A stretch of 64,000 nucleotides of DNA from Wukongibacter sp050859025 (GCF_050859025.1 NZ_CP138200.1:3348001-3412000); one strand, 5' to 3'. Shown: positions 37,723 through 47,106, counted from the stretch's first letter. The notes: generated by a model not told the origin, from the sequence alone. Translations and numbers: made by a program.

Positions 37723-38100
37723 CTAAAATAATCTTCCATATTTGCTTAATATCCTTAATCTTTTTATCTTACTTACATTTAGCTCCACTACCTTATCTTC
37801 TAGTGTAAGTATACAAAGAGTATTATCTTGTTTTTTAGCTCCTAAGACAGTTCCCTTTATAGCTCTACTATTCTTAAGGTAAATTTTAATCTGATCACCA
37901 ATGGAAAGGTGAATATTCCCAAGTTTAAAAATCTTCAAGTCTATTTCATCTAATAGATTTTGGGTTATCTTCTTACTCTTAAAAGAAATCCTATTGTTAA
38001 ATAAATCATATTTTTCCTTAAGCAAAGATAACAAGTACCCAAATATTGAAACGATTAATAGTACTATAGAAAGCTTTAACAAATAATCAATATAAATCAT
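37723..38100 (-). CDS. membrane-anchored small beta-barrel (Sm/KOW-like) protein, unknown
   Basis: Not recognised as a named family. 125 residues from an ATG at 38100 preceded by AGGTGATT; a frame extending 71 residues further has no SD and non-protein-like content. One N-terminal transmembrane helix (about 6-24) is followed by a basic linker and a C-terminal 60-residue domain of alternating beta strands (IGDQIKIYL..KGTVLGAKK..LCILTLEDKVVELNVSKI) that looks like a small SH3/Sm or KOW barrel. Such barrels often bind RNA or protein. Located between tRNA-Pro and the HlyD-like gene. Confidence 0.65.
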   Translation of the reverse strand: MIYIDYLLKLSIVLLIVSIFGYLLSLLKEKYDLFNNRISFKSKKITQNLLDEIDLKIFKLGNIHLSIGDQIKIYLKNSRAIKGTVLGAKKQDNTLCILTLEDKVVELNVSKIKRLRILSKYGRLF

Positions 38101-38320
38101 ATAATCACCTATCTTGAACCAAGAAACAAAGAGCCTTTTTGCGGTTAAATAACATAATAAACTTTCGTTTTTGGTCTGATTTCTCTTCGTAAAATATCCT
38201 AGATAAAAGAAAAAGCTATGAATCAAGCCATAGTTCAAGAAAAAACAAAGTCCCTTACAAATATTAACAAGATTGACTTTGTTTGAACACATAATTGAAA
38301 TCATATTAACCAACTATCTA
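38101..38320. other. leader region of the small membrane protein gene
   Basis: An open frame continues upstream of the chosen start but has no ribosome binding site and a composition unlike its neighbours, so I treat this stretch as non-coding. I see no clear promoter or RNA motif. Confidence 0.4.
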
Positions 38321-38422
38321 TATAGAACGCACTTATAAATCTACATTTTGGTTTCTTTAATAGCCAAAGTTTCAAGGCTTTTAAAGGAATCAAAATGTAA
38401 AAGATTTATTGCGACTTCTATA
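38321..38422. repeat. 102-bp repeat (family B), copy 1
   Basis: Starts TATAGAACGCACTTATAAAT and ends ATTGCGACTTCTATA. It shares length and most bases with 44852-44953. Internal arms ACATTTTG...CAAAATGT and TAGCCAAAG..CTTT give a partly palindromic fold; outer ends TATAGAA/TTCTATA are inverted. Confidence 0.8.
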
Positions 38423-38455
38423 AAAAGGTTTATAATTTCATATGTATTATAAAAA

Positions 38456-38532
38456 TGGTCTGGGTGAGAGGATTTGAACCTCCGACCACCAGAACCCCAT
38501 TCTGGTGCGCTACCAAGCTGCGCTACACCCAG
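38456..38532 (-). tRNA. tRNA-Pro (anticodon GGG)
   Basis: Read on the minus strand: acceptor arm CTGGGTG...CACCCAG, D-arm TAGCGCAGCTTGGTAGCGCA, anticodon stem CCAGA/TCTGG with loop ATGGGGT (anticodon GGG, codons CCC/CCU), T-arm GGAGGTTCAAATCCTC, discriminator A and an encoded CCA. G37 follows the anticodon, as in proline tRNAs. Confidence 0.95.
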
Positions 38533-38719
38533 TTAAAACTCTTACATCTCTATTATACACAATATTCAATATTTATCAAGAGATTAAATTACATAATTAC
38601 CCTTAAATGGGCTTTTTCTATATAATACGATGAACATCTTACATTTTAAAGATTTGACAGCCAGTGTCTTTGAAGATATTAAATCTTCGAAATCTAATAT
38701 ATTTTTTGTAACTTAACTC

Positions 38720-38835
38720 CCCCTAGCTAGTAAAATAGGAATGCCAGATTTCAAGAGCTTAAGGGATATTAATATCTCCTTTTAATTATTTCAATGAATC
38801 TGTTTTTACCTTTAAAATATATAAAGAGACAGGTT
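38720..38835. repeat. family E repeat, copy 1
   Basis: Shares CTAGTAARATRGAAAT, GATATTAATAT and the block ATTTCAAYGAATCTGTTTT-YAYCTTTAAAATATAT with 44690-44800 in the same order and spacing. No coding capacity. Confidence 0.6.
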
Positions 38836-38938
38836 CATCCCATAAACAAAAAGGAACTATTAATATGCCCCCTACCAAGTCTAGCTAAGTTGGTTGAATT
38901 AAATAGAGTGGTATTTATCCACTTTAAGAGAACACATT

Positions 38939-38968
38939 AATATAGAGGGATGCAAAGCCCTCTATATT
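38939..38968 (-). terminator. terminator after spoIVA
   Basis: AATATAGAGGG and CCCTCTATATT form an 11-bp stem with an 8-base loop just past the spoIVA stop. Confidence 0.65.
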
Positions 38969-38972
38969 AATA

Positions 38973-40451
38973 TTAAATAATAATACAAATTAAGTTTCTA
39001 CTTTCCTCGTCAATGATTTTTTGTAATGTCTTTTGAAGCTTCATTTTTACATTATCAGGCATCATAAATAACTTTGATTGAAGCTGCTCTTTTACTAAAT
39101 CATGTAAAGATTTGCCATACATATTTGTCTCCCATATCTGCTTAGGATCTGCTTCAAATTCTTTCATCAGATAATCTAATAAGTCTTCACTCTGCTTTTC
39201 TGTTCCTACTAGTGGTGAGACCTCTGTAGTGACATCGGCTCTTATCAAATGTAATGATGGTGCATTTGCCTTAATCTTAACACCAAATCTTCCACCTTGC
39301 TTAAACATCTCTGGTTGATCTAGCTCTAATTCATCAAGAACTGGTGGCACAACGCCATAACCAAAGGTCTTAGCACTCTTAAGAGCCTCTTCAACTCTGT
39401 CATATTCCCTCTTAGCCTTAGAGAAGGATTTCATTAAGCTGAGAAGCTGATGATCGCCATCTATTTTGTAACCAGTCAGTTCTTCCAATATCTCATAGAA
39501 CAATCCTTCCTTAGTATGCATTTTTACATTCGCTTTACCTTGACCAAGGTCAATATTGCTAACTTCAGCTCCAGTTAGTACCTCTACCTCATCGAATTTG
39601 CCTGCCAGATTGTCTATGTCCTTAATCTTTTTCGTATCATTTACAGCATCCTTTATTGTAAGTAGTATTTGATTCTTAAGCCAATGATTAGAATCTAAGC
39701 CTTCTATCCATTTAGGTAAGTTAATCCCTATCTCTTTAACAGGGAATTCAAAAAGAATTTTCTGAAGTACTGTATTAATATCCTCAATTTCCATTCTAGC
39801 ACAGTTTAGAGGAATAACAGGAACTTTATGCTTTTCTTCTAATTCCGCTTTAAGCTTTACAGCGTCTTTAGAACTTGGCTCAACAGAATTGAGTAGGATT
39901 ACAAATGGCTTTCTAAGCTCCTTCAATTCCCTTACAACTCTTTCTTCAGCGTCTATGTAACTATCTCTTGTAATATCAGTAATACTTCCATCAGTTGTAA
40001 CCATTAATCCAATAGTTGAATGATCTGTTATAACCTTTTTAGTTCCTATTTCTGCTGCTTCCTCAAATGGTATCTCACTTTCAAACCAAGGTGTCATTAC
40101 CATTCTAGGTTCACCATTTTCTTGATGCCCCAATGCCCCTCTAACCAAGTATCCTACACAATCAATCATTCGTACCTTAAATTTTGCATTATCCTTTAAA
40201 GCTATTTCTATAGCTTCATTCGGTACAAATTTAGGTTCCGTTGTCATTATAGTCTTTCCAGTTCCACTTTGTGGTAATTCATCTTTAGTCCTTTCTTTTC
40301 TGTATATATTTTCTATGTTTGGTATTACTAATAAGTCCATGAACCTTTTGATAAATGTTGATTTTCCAGTTCGCACAGGTCCTACTACTCCGACATAAAT
40401 ATCTCCATCGGTTCTCTCTGATATATCATTATATATATCAAAACCTTCCAT
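38973..40451 (-). CDS. spoIVA: stage IV sporulation protein A (spore coat morphogenetic ATPase)
   Basis: Mother-cell ATPase that polymerises on the forespore surface as the base layer of the coat. Walker A GVVGPVRTGKSTF (about 20-32) opens a TRAFAC-type domain; a middle region and a C-terminal segment ending near ESRNLICIII, needed for localisation, follow. 492 residues, full length. Of two adjacent ATGs, I use the second, 6 bases from GGAGG. A candidate SigE promoter lies about 60-90 bases upstream. Confidence 0.97.
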   Translation of the reverse strand: MEGFDIYNDISERTDGDIYVGVVGPVRTGKSTFIKRFMDLLVIPNIENIYRKERTKDELPQSGTGKTIMTTEPKFVPNEAIEIALKDNAKFKVRMIDCVGYLVRGALGHQENGEPRMVMTPWFESEIPFEEAAEIGTKKVITDHSTIGLMVTTDGSITDITRDSYIDAEERVVRELKELRKPFVILLNSVEPSSKDAVKLKAELEEKHKVPVIPLNCARMEIEDINTVLQKILFEFPVKEIGINLPKWIEGLDSNHWLKNQILLTIKDAVNDTKKIKDIDNLAGKFDEVEVLTGAEVSNIDLGQGKANVKMHTKEGLFYEILEELTGYKIDGDHQLLSLMKSFSKAKREYDRVEEALKSAKTFGYGVVPPVLDELELDQPEMFKQGGRFGVKIKANAPSLHLIRADVTTEVSPLVGTEKQSEDLLDYLMKEFEADPKQIWETNMYGKSLHDLVKEQLQSKLFMMPDNVKMKLQKTLQKIIDEESRNLICIII

Positions 40452-40510
40452 CATATCCCTCCCAACATATAGTTTGTATACATTTTAATACAACTATTAT
40501 TAACATTATA

Positions 40511-40539
40511 AATATATGTCTTTTCCTGTGAAATATGAC
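40511..40539 (-). promoter_or_regulatory. candidate SigE promoter of spoIVA
   Basis: On the minus strand GTCATATT (40532-40539), 13 bases, then CATATATT (40511-40518). This is close to the SigE pattern (GKCATATT, 13-15 bases, CATACAMT) and spoIVA is a SigE-dependent gene in other spore formers. Confidence 0.6.
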
Positions 40540-40550
40540 TTTCAATGTAC

Positions 40551-40587
40551 AAAAAAAAGATACCTATTATTAAAATAGATATCTTTT
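40551..40587 (-). terminator. terminator after gpsA
   Basis: AAAAGATACCTATT pairs with AATAGATATCTTTT with a 5-base loop; eight T residues follow on the minus strand. Confidence 0.85.
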
Positions 40588-40592
40588 CCCTG

Positions 40593-41621
40593 TTACCATT
40601 TGTCACCGTAGTCTTCCATGACCTCTTCGATTTCATGAGTTTTACTTCTAAGCATTAGATTTGTAACTGCTTCCTTTGCCGAACGTCCCTCATATAGAAT
40701 CTTATAAATTTCATTAGTTATCGGCATCTCTATATTATATTCCTTTGCCAATCCATAAGCTGCTTTAGTTGTATATACCCCCTCTACGACCATACCAATA
40801 GAAGTAACAGCATCGTCTAAGGACTTACCCTGTCCAAGGGCTATACCACACCTTCGGTTTCTACTATGCTTACTAGTACAGGTAACTATCAAGTCGCCAA
40901 TTCCTGTAAGACCTGCAAAGGTACTTATATTACCTCCCATAGCCTCTCCCAATCGGGCTATTTCCCTAATTCCTCTAGTCATAAGAGCAGCATTGGCATT
41001 ATCTCCATAGCCAAGCCCATCACTAATCCCTGCTCCTAATGCAATTACATTCTTTATTGCTCCACCTAGTTCAACACCTACAACATCAGGATTTGTATAA
41101 ACCCTAAGACTTGGGGTAATAAATACATCCTGTACAAATTCCGCAGCATATCTACTTTTTGAAGCAGAAACAATCGTTGTCGGTATTCCCTTGCATACCT
41201 CTTCTGCATGGGATGGACCAGATAGAGCTACATAATGGTTTTCAGGATAAAAACTATCTACGATTTGCGATATCCTTAACAAGGTATTATTTTCTATTCC
41301 CTTAGCCACGTTTACAAATATCTGATTTTTATCAACATGTCCTTTTATTTTATCTAAGATCTCCCTTACTCCCTGTGATGAAACTGCAAGAACAATAATT
41401 GAACATCCTTTTATACACTTGATTATATCTGTATACATATCTATATTTTCACTAAGATCTACACCTGGAAGATATTTAGAATTTTTTCTGGTACATTTTA
41501 AGCTTTCTACATGCTCTTTATTTCTTCCCCATAGATTAACTGTATGTCCCTTATTTCCTAATACAATTGACAAAGCTGTACCCCAACTGCCTGATCCCAA
41601 AACGGCTATCTTTTCCTTCAT
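40593..41621 (-). CDS. gpsA: NAD(P)-dependent glycerol-3-phosphate dehydrogenase
   Basis: Makes sn-glycerol-3-phosphate from dihydroxyacetone phosphate for phospholipids. Rossmann motif VLGSGSWGTALS (about 6-17), catalytic Lys in the GAIKNVIALGAGI block (about 189-201), and TGIGDLIVTCTSKHSRNR. 342 residues. Follows der; the der-gpsA-spoIVA order is typical. Confidence 0.97.
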   Translation of the reverse strand: MKEKIAVLGSGSWGTALSIVLGNKGHTVNLWGRNKEHVESLKCTRKNSKYLPGVDLSENIDMYTDIIKCIKGCSIIVLAVSSQGVREILDKIKGHVDKNQIFVNVAKGIENNTLLRISQIVDSFYPENHYVALSGPSHAEEVCKGIPTTIVSASKSRYAAEFVQDVFITPSLRVYTNPDVVGVELGGAIKNVIALGAGISDGLGYGDNANAALMTRGIREIARLGEAMGGNISTFAGLTGIGDLIVTCTSKHSRNRRCGIALGQGKSLDDAVTSIGMVVEGVYTTKAAYGLAKEYNIEMPITNEIYKILYEGRSAKEAVTNLMLRSKTHEIEEVMEDYGDKW

Positions 41622-41649
41622 GTCTCCACCTACTTTCTTAGAGATTAAT

Positions 41650-42969
41650 TTACATATTCTTTTTTGCTCTACATTCTATTACAATCGGTGTACCTTCAAA
41701 ATTATAATTCTGCCTAATTTGATTTTCTAGATATCGTATATATGAGAAATGGGCTAATTCGACATCATTTACAAATAGGACAAATCTTGGAGGTTTTACA
41801 CCTACTTGAGTACCATAGTAAATTTTTAATCTCTTACCCTTATCCGATGGTGGTTGATTTAGAAGTATAGCTTCACTTATTAAATCATTTAAAGCACCAG
41901 TAGATATTCTAAGTGAATGTTGATTAGCTACATATTTAATGTACTCCAATACTTTATTAACCCTTTGCTTAGTTTCTGCAGATACAAAAAGTATCGGTGC
42001 ATATTTCATAAAGGATAGTTGATTACGTACATCTTTTTCAAATTCATTATATGTATGGTTATCCTTTTCGATTAAATCCCATTTATTAACTACAATAATA
42101 GATGCTTTCCCTGCTTCATGAGCATATCCAGCAATTCTCTTATCTTGTTCAGTTACTCCTTCCTGAGCATCTATCATTATTAAACAAACATCACTTCGTT
42201 CTATTGCTGTAAGGGACCTTATTACACTGTATTTTTCAATATTCTCATATACCTTACTTTTTCTTCTAATACCGGCAGTATCAATAAAAACATACTTATC
42301 ATCATTAAATTCAAAGGGCGTATCAATTGCATCTCTAGTAGTTCCCGCAATATCACTTACAATAACTCTGTCTTCTCCTAAGATAGTATTTATTATTGAA
42401 GATTTTCCTACATTAGGCTTACCAATTACAGCTACCTTTATCACATCTTCATCATAATCAGTATCAACATCATCAGGAAAATTCTCTACTATTATATCTA
42501 GCAAATCTCCAAAGTTAAGAGCGTTTATCGAAGAAATTGCAATTGGTTCACCTAATCCCAATGTATAGAAATCATAAAATGAATCTGGAAGCTTATTGCT
42601 GTCTACCTTATTCACTACTAATACAATTGGCTTTTTTGATCTACGAATCATGTTTGCAATTTCTTCATCAGATGATGTTATACCATCTCTACCATCAACC
42701 ATAAAAACTATTACATGGGCTGTATCTATTGCAATTTGTGCCTGAGTCCTCATCTGCGAAAGAATTATGTCCTTAGAATCAGGTTCTATTCCACCAGTAT
42801 CTATGAGTGTAAACTTATTATTAAGCCATTCAACATCCGCATAAATCCTATCTCTTGTAACCCCTGGCTTATCCTCAACAATAGATATTCTCTTTCCCGC
42901 CATCTTGTTAAAAAACGTTGACTTACCAACATTTGGCCTACCAACTACTGCTACTATAGGTTTTCCCAT
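41650..42969 (-). CDS. der: ribosome biogenesis GTPase Der (EngA)
   Basis: Essential GTPase for 50S assembly. Two tandem G domains: the first with GRPNVGKST (about 8-16), DTGG and NKVD; the second with GKPNVGKSS (about 184-192), DTAG and NKWD; and a C-terminal KH-like domain from about 355. 439 residues. Directly downstream of DUF512. Confidence 0.98.
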   Translation of the reverse strand: MGKPIVAVVGRPNVGKSTFFNKMAGKRISIVEDKPGVTRDRIYADVEWLNNKFTLIDTGGIEPDSKDIILSQMRTQAQIAIDTAHVIVFMVDGRDGITSSDEEIANMIRRSKKPIVLVVNKVDSNKLPDSFYDFYTLGLGEPIAISSINALNFGDLLDIIVENFPDDVDTDYDEDVIKVAVIGKPNVGKSSIINTILGEDRVIVSDIAGTTRDAIDTPFEFNDDKYVFIDTAGIRRKSKVYENIEKYSVIRSLTAIERSDVCLIMIDAQEGVTEQDKRIAGYAHEAGKASIIVVNKWDLIEKDNHTYNEFEKDVRNQLSFMKYAPILFVSAETKQRVNKVLEYIKYVANQHSLRISTGALNDLISEAILLNQPPSDKGKRLKIYYGTQVGVKPPRFVLFVNDVELAHFSYIRYLENQIRQNYNFEGTPIVIECRAKKNM

Positions 42970-42971
42970 AT

Positions 42972-44306
42972 TTATTCCTCCACTACATCTTTTAATATAC
43001 TTTCAATCATTGATTTACCTTCTACATCACAAATCATAACATCTTTTTGCAGTGCTTTTTCTACATCTTTTACCGTTATATCATCTAAAAATACTGGTTC
43101 ATCTGATTTTAACATACTCTTAGGAATTATAATTTTATCACCTAATTCCTTATTTCTAAGCTGTTCTATAATATCTTGTCCTGTTATTAGACCTGAAACA
43201 GTAATCGTCTCACCAAAAAAATTATTTACTATAGCAAAAATATTGATTTTAAGCTTAGAAACTCTTTCCACTAATTTACCAGCTAAACCCTTTATAACCT
43301 TTTGAGCCGAAGCCCCTGTAATAATACTTACTGTTTTATTGACCTCTACATTTTCTGGTATTTTTTTTAAATGTTCATTAAATTCATACTCTAATTTTTT
43401 AACTAATCCCACACCATTTTCAATTTGTGGAAACCCTTCATATTCATCATGCTCTGGTAAAGAGCTTTCAGCCATAATATAAAACTCATCGGATAAAAAA
43501 ACAAAATTCGTTCCAATTTTTTCTTTGAGAGTTATTTGCCATTTGTGGACTTGCTCAATTACTTTAGCAGAGCTTTTTTTATCAAATATATTCATAGGAT
43601 AAAGATTGTCTCTAAATTTTGTAATACCTACCGGAACTATAGCTAGGCTATGTAAATTAGGATATACTCCGTATAAATCCTCTATTGTTCTATCTAGCTC
43701 CTTCCCATCATTAATACCAGGACATAATACTATTTGACCAGTAATTAGTATTCTATTATCAGTCAATCTCTTAATTCTTTCTAGTACATTGCCAGCATTC
43801 TTATTACCCAACATCTCGGTTCTTAGGCTTGGATTCGTTGTGTGTATTGAAACATTAATAGGGCTAATATTATATTCAATAATTCTATCTATATCTTCAT
43901 CAGTCAAGTTGGTTAAGGTCACAAAGTTTCCTTGCAAGAATGATAATCTAGAATCGTCATCTTTAAAGTATAAACTCTTCCTCATTTTTTTTGGCAGCTG
44001 GTCAATAAAACAAAATATACATTTATTTTTGCAATACCTAGCCTTATCTAAAATAGGATTATTAAATTCTATACCTAAATCCTCATCGTACTCCTTATCA
44101 ATTTCTAATACCCAAATCTCGCCATCTTCTTTTTCTATCTCAACCTCTAAATAGTCGTCAGAAATCAAAAATAAATAATCTAAAATATCAATTATTTCTT
44201 TTCCATTAATACTTAAAAGTATATCTCCAATTTCAATTCCCAACTCTTCAGCTATGCTGTCGGACTCAATCTTAGATATAACATTCTTATGGTTCTTTTC
44301 GTTCAT
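42972..44306 (-). CDS. DUF512 family protein: PDZ plus radical-SAM-like cysteine motif
   Basis: An N-terminal PDZ-like domain (about residues 5-75; [21 protein letters not shown]) precedes CKNKCIFCF, a CxxxCxxC cluster of radical-SAM type (about 90-100), and a conserved [11 protein letters not shown]. The C-terminal half holds GGxG-like [14 protein letters not shown]. 444 residues, start at ATG after AGGTG. The family is widespread in clostridia beside der; no reaction is known. The 3-base gap to der suggests co-translation. Confidence 0.85.
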   Translation of the reverse strand: MNEKNHKNVISKIESDSIAEELGIEIGDILLSINGKEIIDILDYLFLISDDYLEVEIEKEDGEIWVLEIDKEYDEDLGIEFNNPILDKARYCKNKCIFCFIDQLPKKMRKSLYFKDDDSRLSFLQGNFVTLTNLTDEDIDRIIEYNISPINVSIHTTNPSLRTEMLGNKNAGNVLERIKRLTDNRILITGQIVLCPGINDGKELDRTIEDLYGVYPNLHSLAIVPVGITKFRDNLYPMNIFDKKSSAKVIEQVHKWQITLKEKIGTNFVFLSDEFYIMAESSLPEHDEYEGFPQIENGVGLVKKLEYEFNEHLKKIPENVEVNKTVSIITGASAQKVIKGLAGKLVERVSKLKINIFAIVNNFFGETITVSGLITGQDIIEQLRNKELGDKIIIPKSMLKSDEPVFLDDITVKDVEKALQKDVMICDVEGKSMIESILKDVVEE

Positions 44307-44344
44307 TAAAACACCTGCTTTAATCTGAATATTAGTTGCAAAAA

Positions 44345-44488
44345 TCACATAATTCTAACTTGGTTGGATTGCATATGCGAATATCATCCTTGATTTAAAC
44401 TATTTAAAATAGAGCATATTTATATGGTATAGCTCTAGAGCTTTTAAGACTATATATAGAACGCACTTATTAATGCAATTTACTCAGC
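44345..44488 (+). repeat. family D repeat, copy 1
   Basis: Matches the reverse complement of about 49138-49263 over nearly its whole length: CATAATTCTAA, TTGCATATGCGAATATCAT, AAAATAGAGCATATTTATATGGTAT, GCTCTA..CTTTTAAGA. A segment resembling a family B end (TATAGAACGCACTTA) interrupts it. Confidence 0.65.
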
Positions 44489-44689
44489 TAAAATATTGTT
44501 TGTCTTGTTTAATTATAATGGAAGTTTAAGAATAGTCAAGTACTCTAGGCCTACAAATACTCGCTTTAAGTTCTATTCTTTTTTCTTATAAATTTCAAGG
44601 TATAACTTTTTTCGAATTTGTTCCTAAAAATAAGCTACATCTTAAAATTTAAAATCTTCTACTTAAAACTTATGGTTCTAAGTCAAATA

Positions 44690-44800
44690 TCCTAACTAGT
44701 AAGATGGAAATACTAAATTTTGAGTGGGATATTAATATTTTATTTAATTGATTTCAACGAATCTGTTTTCATCTTTAAAATATATGAAAAAATGGGTTCA
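44690..44800. repeat. family E repeat, copy 2
   Basis: Partner of 38720-38835, about 75% similar by eye over the shared blocks. Lies 50 bases before a family B element. Confidence 0.6.
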
Positions 44801-44851
44801 GTATGTGAACGAAAAAGAAATTTCATCACTCACCTCTGTAAGAACTAGCTA

Positions 44852-44953
44852 TATAGAACGTACTTATAAATCTACATTTTGATTTTTTGAATAGCCAATG
44901 ATTCAAGGCTTTTCAAGGAATCAAAATGTAAAAGATTTATTACGATTTCTATA
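44852..44953. repeat. 102-bp repeat (family B), copy 2
   Basis: Starts TATAGAACGTACTTATAAAT and ends ATTACGATTTCTATA; 102 bp like copy 1, same orientation. The arms ACATTTTG and CAAAATGT are conserved. Confidence 0.8.
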
Positions 44954-44964
44954 AATAGTTCAAA

Positions 44965-45156
44965 TTAATGTCTGACTATTGCATATACTCCATTTCTAAG
45001 ATCATGTACCATTCCCATAGTTATCTTAGCAATAAGTAAGGCAGTTTCCTCCTGTTTCTCTTCACTTTCAACGTAAAAAATTGGTGCAGATGCCGAGGAT
45101 ACATCTCTATTTAGTGAAACTAACGCAATTATATTTTCCTTTATACCTATATCCAT
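44965..45156 (-). CDS. YIEGIA-associated small protein (capping complex subunit type)
   Basis: A 63-residue soluble protein (IIALVSLNRDVSSASAPIFY, then EETALLIAKITMGMVHDL). It matches the small partner found next to YIEGIA membrane proteins in spore formers. AAGGAGATAACT before the ATG; 25 bases after the YIEGIA gene. Function unknown; sporulation link by phyletic pattern only. Confidence 0.75.
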   Translation of the reverse strand: MDIGIKENIIALVSLNRDVSSASAPIFYVESEEKQEETALLIAKITMGMVHDLRNGVYAIVRH

Positions 45157-45181
45157 AGTTATCTCCTTTCTCTATCATATC

Positions 45182-46090
45182 TTATTTTTCTTTCAAGTTT
45201 TTCCCTCTTGGCTTTCTCCTACAGGTTTCTAATACAGGTGTTTTTTTGACGACATCAACTAATAGGTCTACATTAGGTTCCATAGGAATAAGAGCCATTA
45301 CCAAATTACCATTATGGGGATTTCTCCTAGCCAAGGGTGTAAAGTCCGGTTCATCTATATCCTTTCTTATCCCCAGCTGAGTTGCCGCTTGATGCTGTAT
45401 TGCCTGTCTCTGCCCTATATTTGATAGAGTGGCGCTTGCACTTGAGCCTTTTGGAATAATTTCAACAGCTATACCTCTCTCCTCATAGATTTTTCTAGAT
45501 CCCTTCAATCCTATGTTCATAATTATTACATCATTGATTGTTAAAAGAGGTCCATCAAAGCTTATCTTTGCAGGTCTTACTTCCGCTATTTCTCTAATCA
45601 ATTGTCTTGTTAAAAGCTTTTTTAGAACCAACATTGAAGCTATCCCGATTATAACTCCTGTAACAACTTGCAATTTCTGTTCAGCTTTTAATATCCTAGA
45701 TAAATTCATTGCTATACTAGTGATTAATGAGGTTAGCATAACCATATAGTTTCTTGCTTCAAATGCTTTTGCTATATCCTCTATATAAGCAGTCCCCCTA
45801 GGAACTAACTCTGTCGGTTCTATGTTATCTAGACTTTGTCTCTCCAAATTCCTAACATCCCTAAATTGTTGAGCTGCCAATGACAAAAAGGTAACTGCTC
45901 CAAATTCCTTTGTGGCTAGAGCTGGAACAGCCACTGCCCCAAGAGACGATGCTATAAGACCTAGAGTAATGTGGGATAAAAAGCCTTGAGGATAGCTAGG
46001 GTATTGTCTATGATCTATTCTCATCATATATGTACGTGAAATAATACCGACTATAATCGAAACAATTATTGATACTATATAACTTTCCAT
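45182..46090 (-). CDS. YIEGIA family membrane protein
   Basis: A 302-residue protein with three or more hydrophobic segments (about 3-20, 42-62, 117-135 and 140-158) and the naming motif YIEDIAKAFEARNYMVML (about 102-119). A soluble C-terminal half with DEPDFTPLARRNPHNGNLVMAL follows. The family is restricted to endospore formers; role undefined. Forms a two-gene unit with the small downstream gene. Confidence 0.85.
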   Translation of the reverse strand: MESYIVSIIVSIIVGIISRTYMMRIDHRQYPSYPQGFLSHITLGLIASSLGAVAVPALATKEFGAVTFLSLAAQQFRDVRNLERQSLDNIEPTELVPRGTAYIEDIAKAFEARNYMVMLTSLITSIAMNLSRILKAEQKLQVVTGVIIGIASMLVLKKLLTRQLIREIAEVRPAKISFDGPLLTINDVIIMNIGLKGSRKIYEERGIAVEIIPKGSSASATLSNIGQRQAIQHQAATQLGIRKDIDEPDFTPLARRNPHNGNLVMALIPMEPNVDLLVDVVKKTPVLETCRRKPRGKNLKEK

Positions 46091-46218
46091 AGAATTCCTC
46101 CTTGATATTCTTTAACATAAGCTCTTTCAATAAAATCTTAAATCCATATTCATATCTATAGCTATTCATCATATGACTCTTTATTTATTATTTCACTTTT
46201 AGGATTTTTAATGAGTAT

Positions 46219-46250
46219 AAAAAAAGAACGTATATATCTACGTTCTTAAA
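46219..46250 (-). terminator. terminator after pgeF
   Basis: AAGAACGTA pairs with TACGTTCTT around a short loop; T-run follows on the minus strand. Confidence 0.75.
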
Positions 46251-46266
46251 AAAGTTTAGAATTTCT

Positions 46267-47088
46267 CTATATTAGCTGTAATATTGCTGCCATTCTACCG
46301 GTTTTTCCATCATCTGCTCTATATGAAAAGAAAATATCATTATTGCATTTAGTACAAATATTACTCACTGTTATGTTTCTAGCAGGCACACCAGCCTCCA
46401 TTAAAGATATTTTATTTGCAGCCCATAGGTCAAGTAAATACTTCCCACTTCCTTTATCTTTAATTAAATCATTAATATTATCATAATTGGATTTAAATTT
46501 ACTTATAACATAATCATCAACTTCATAACAACATTGTCCTATAGAAGGTGCTATACCAACAATACAATCCTCAGGATTAGTATTAAAATTAGAAGTCATA
46601 CTTTTAATAACTTTTTTACCGATTTTTTTAACAGTACCTCTCCAACCGCCATGAGCCAAGGCGATAATTTTTCTTTTTCTGTCTAAAATAAATATAGGAA
46701 CGCAATCGGCGTAAAGAGTAACAAGAGCTACATTAGTCTTATTCGTTATTAATCCATCAATTTCAATCAATCTATTTGGATTTATAACACCATTCCCTCT
46801 ATGCCCTTCATCAACTATCATTATATTATCCTTATGTACTTGGTCTGAAAGAACTAAATTCTCAATATCTATATCTAAAGTTTCACAAATAATCTCATAG
46901 TTTCTGTATACATCTTCTTTGCTATCCTGTGTTTTCATGCCTAAATTAAGGCTCTTATAGGGAGTCTCACTGGTTCCACCAATCCTTGTAGTAAAACAAT
47001 GCTTTACCAGTCCAGATTCTTCAAATGACGGTATTTCAAAAAATACCACATTGTTTTTTTCATTTTCAAAAAACTTCCAATCATTCAT
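46267..47088 (-). CDS. pgeF: peptidoglycan editing factor PgeF (YfiH/DUF152)
   Basis: Multicopper-oxidase-like (laccase family) protein; in E. coli it removes misincorporated L-Ser from muropeptides, and related members show purine-nucleoside activity. Metal-site residues: DQVHKDNI, YADCVPIFI, and AHGGWRGTVKKI. 273 residues. The ATG reading MNDWKFF follows TAGGTGAT; the GTG 9 bases earlier is inside the SD. Between nrdR and YIEGIA. Confidence 0.93.
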   Translation of the reverse strand: MNDWKFFENEKNNVVFFEIPSFEESGLVKHCFTTRIGGTSETPYKSLNLGMKTQDSKEDVYRNYEIICETLDIDIENLVLSDQVHKDNIMIVDEGHRGNGVINPNRLIEIDGLITNKTNVALVTLYADCVPIFILDRKRKIIALAHGGWRGTVKKIGKKVIKSMTSNFNTNPEDCIVGIAPSIGQCCYEVDDYVISKFKSNYDNINDLIKDKGSGKYLLDLWAANKISLMEAGVPARNITVSNICTKCNNDIFFSYRADDGKTGRMAAILQLI

Positions 47089-47106
47089 AATTATCACCTA
47101 CGAAAC

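Larger units (their letters stand above)
38533..38972. other. 440-bp gap with repeats between spoIVA and tRNA-Pro
   Basis: No gene. The region includes a copy of repeat family E (about 38720-38835), a small palindrome (AAGATATTAAATCTT near 38674) and the spoIVA terminator. Confidence 0.6.
44307..44964. other. 658-bp gap packed with dispersed repeats
   Basis: No gene. In order it holds: family D repeat (44345-44488) into which a fragment of a family B end (44455-44470) seems inserted; an AT-rich stretch; family E repeat (about 44690-44800); and a full family B element (44852-44953). Confidence 0.65.

Noticed and set aside
38101..38313. 71-residue N-terminal extension of the small membrane protein
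   Set aside because: The ATG at 38100 has a good ribosome binding site; the extension has none and a composition unlike protein.
40451..40636. 61-codon minus-strand frame between gpsA and spoIVA
   Set aside because: Covers the gpsA terminator and the spoIVA promoter; no ribosome binding site.
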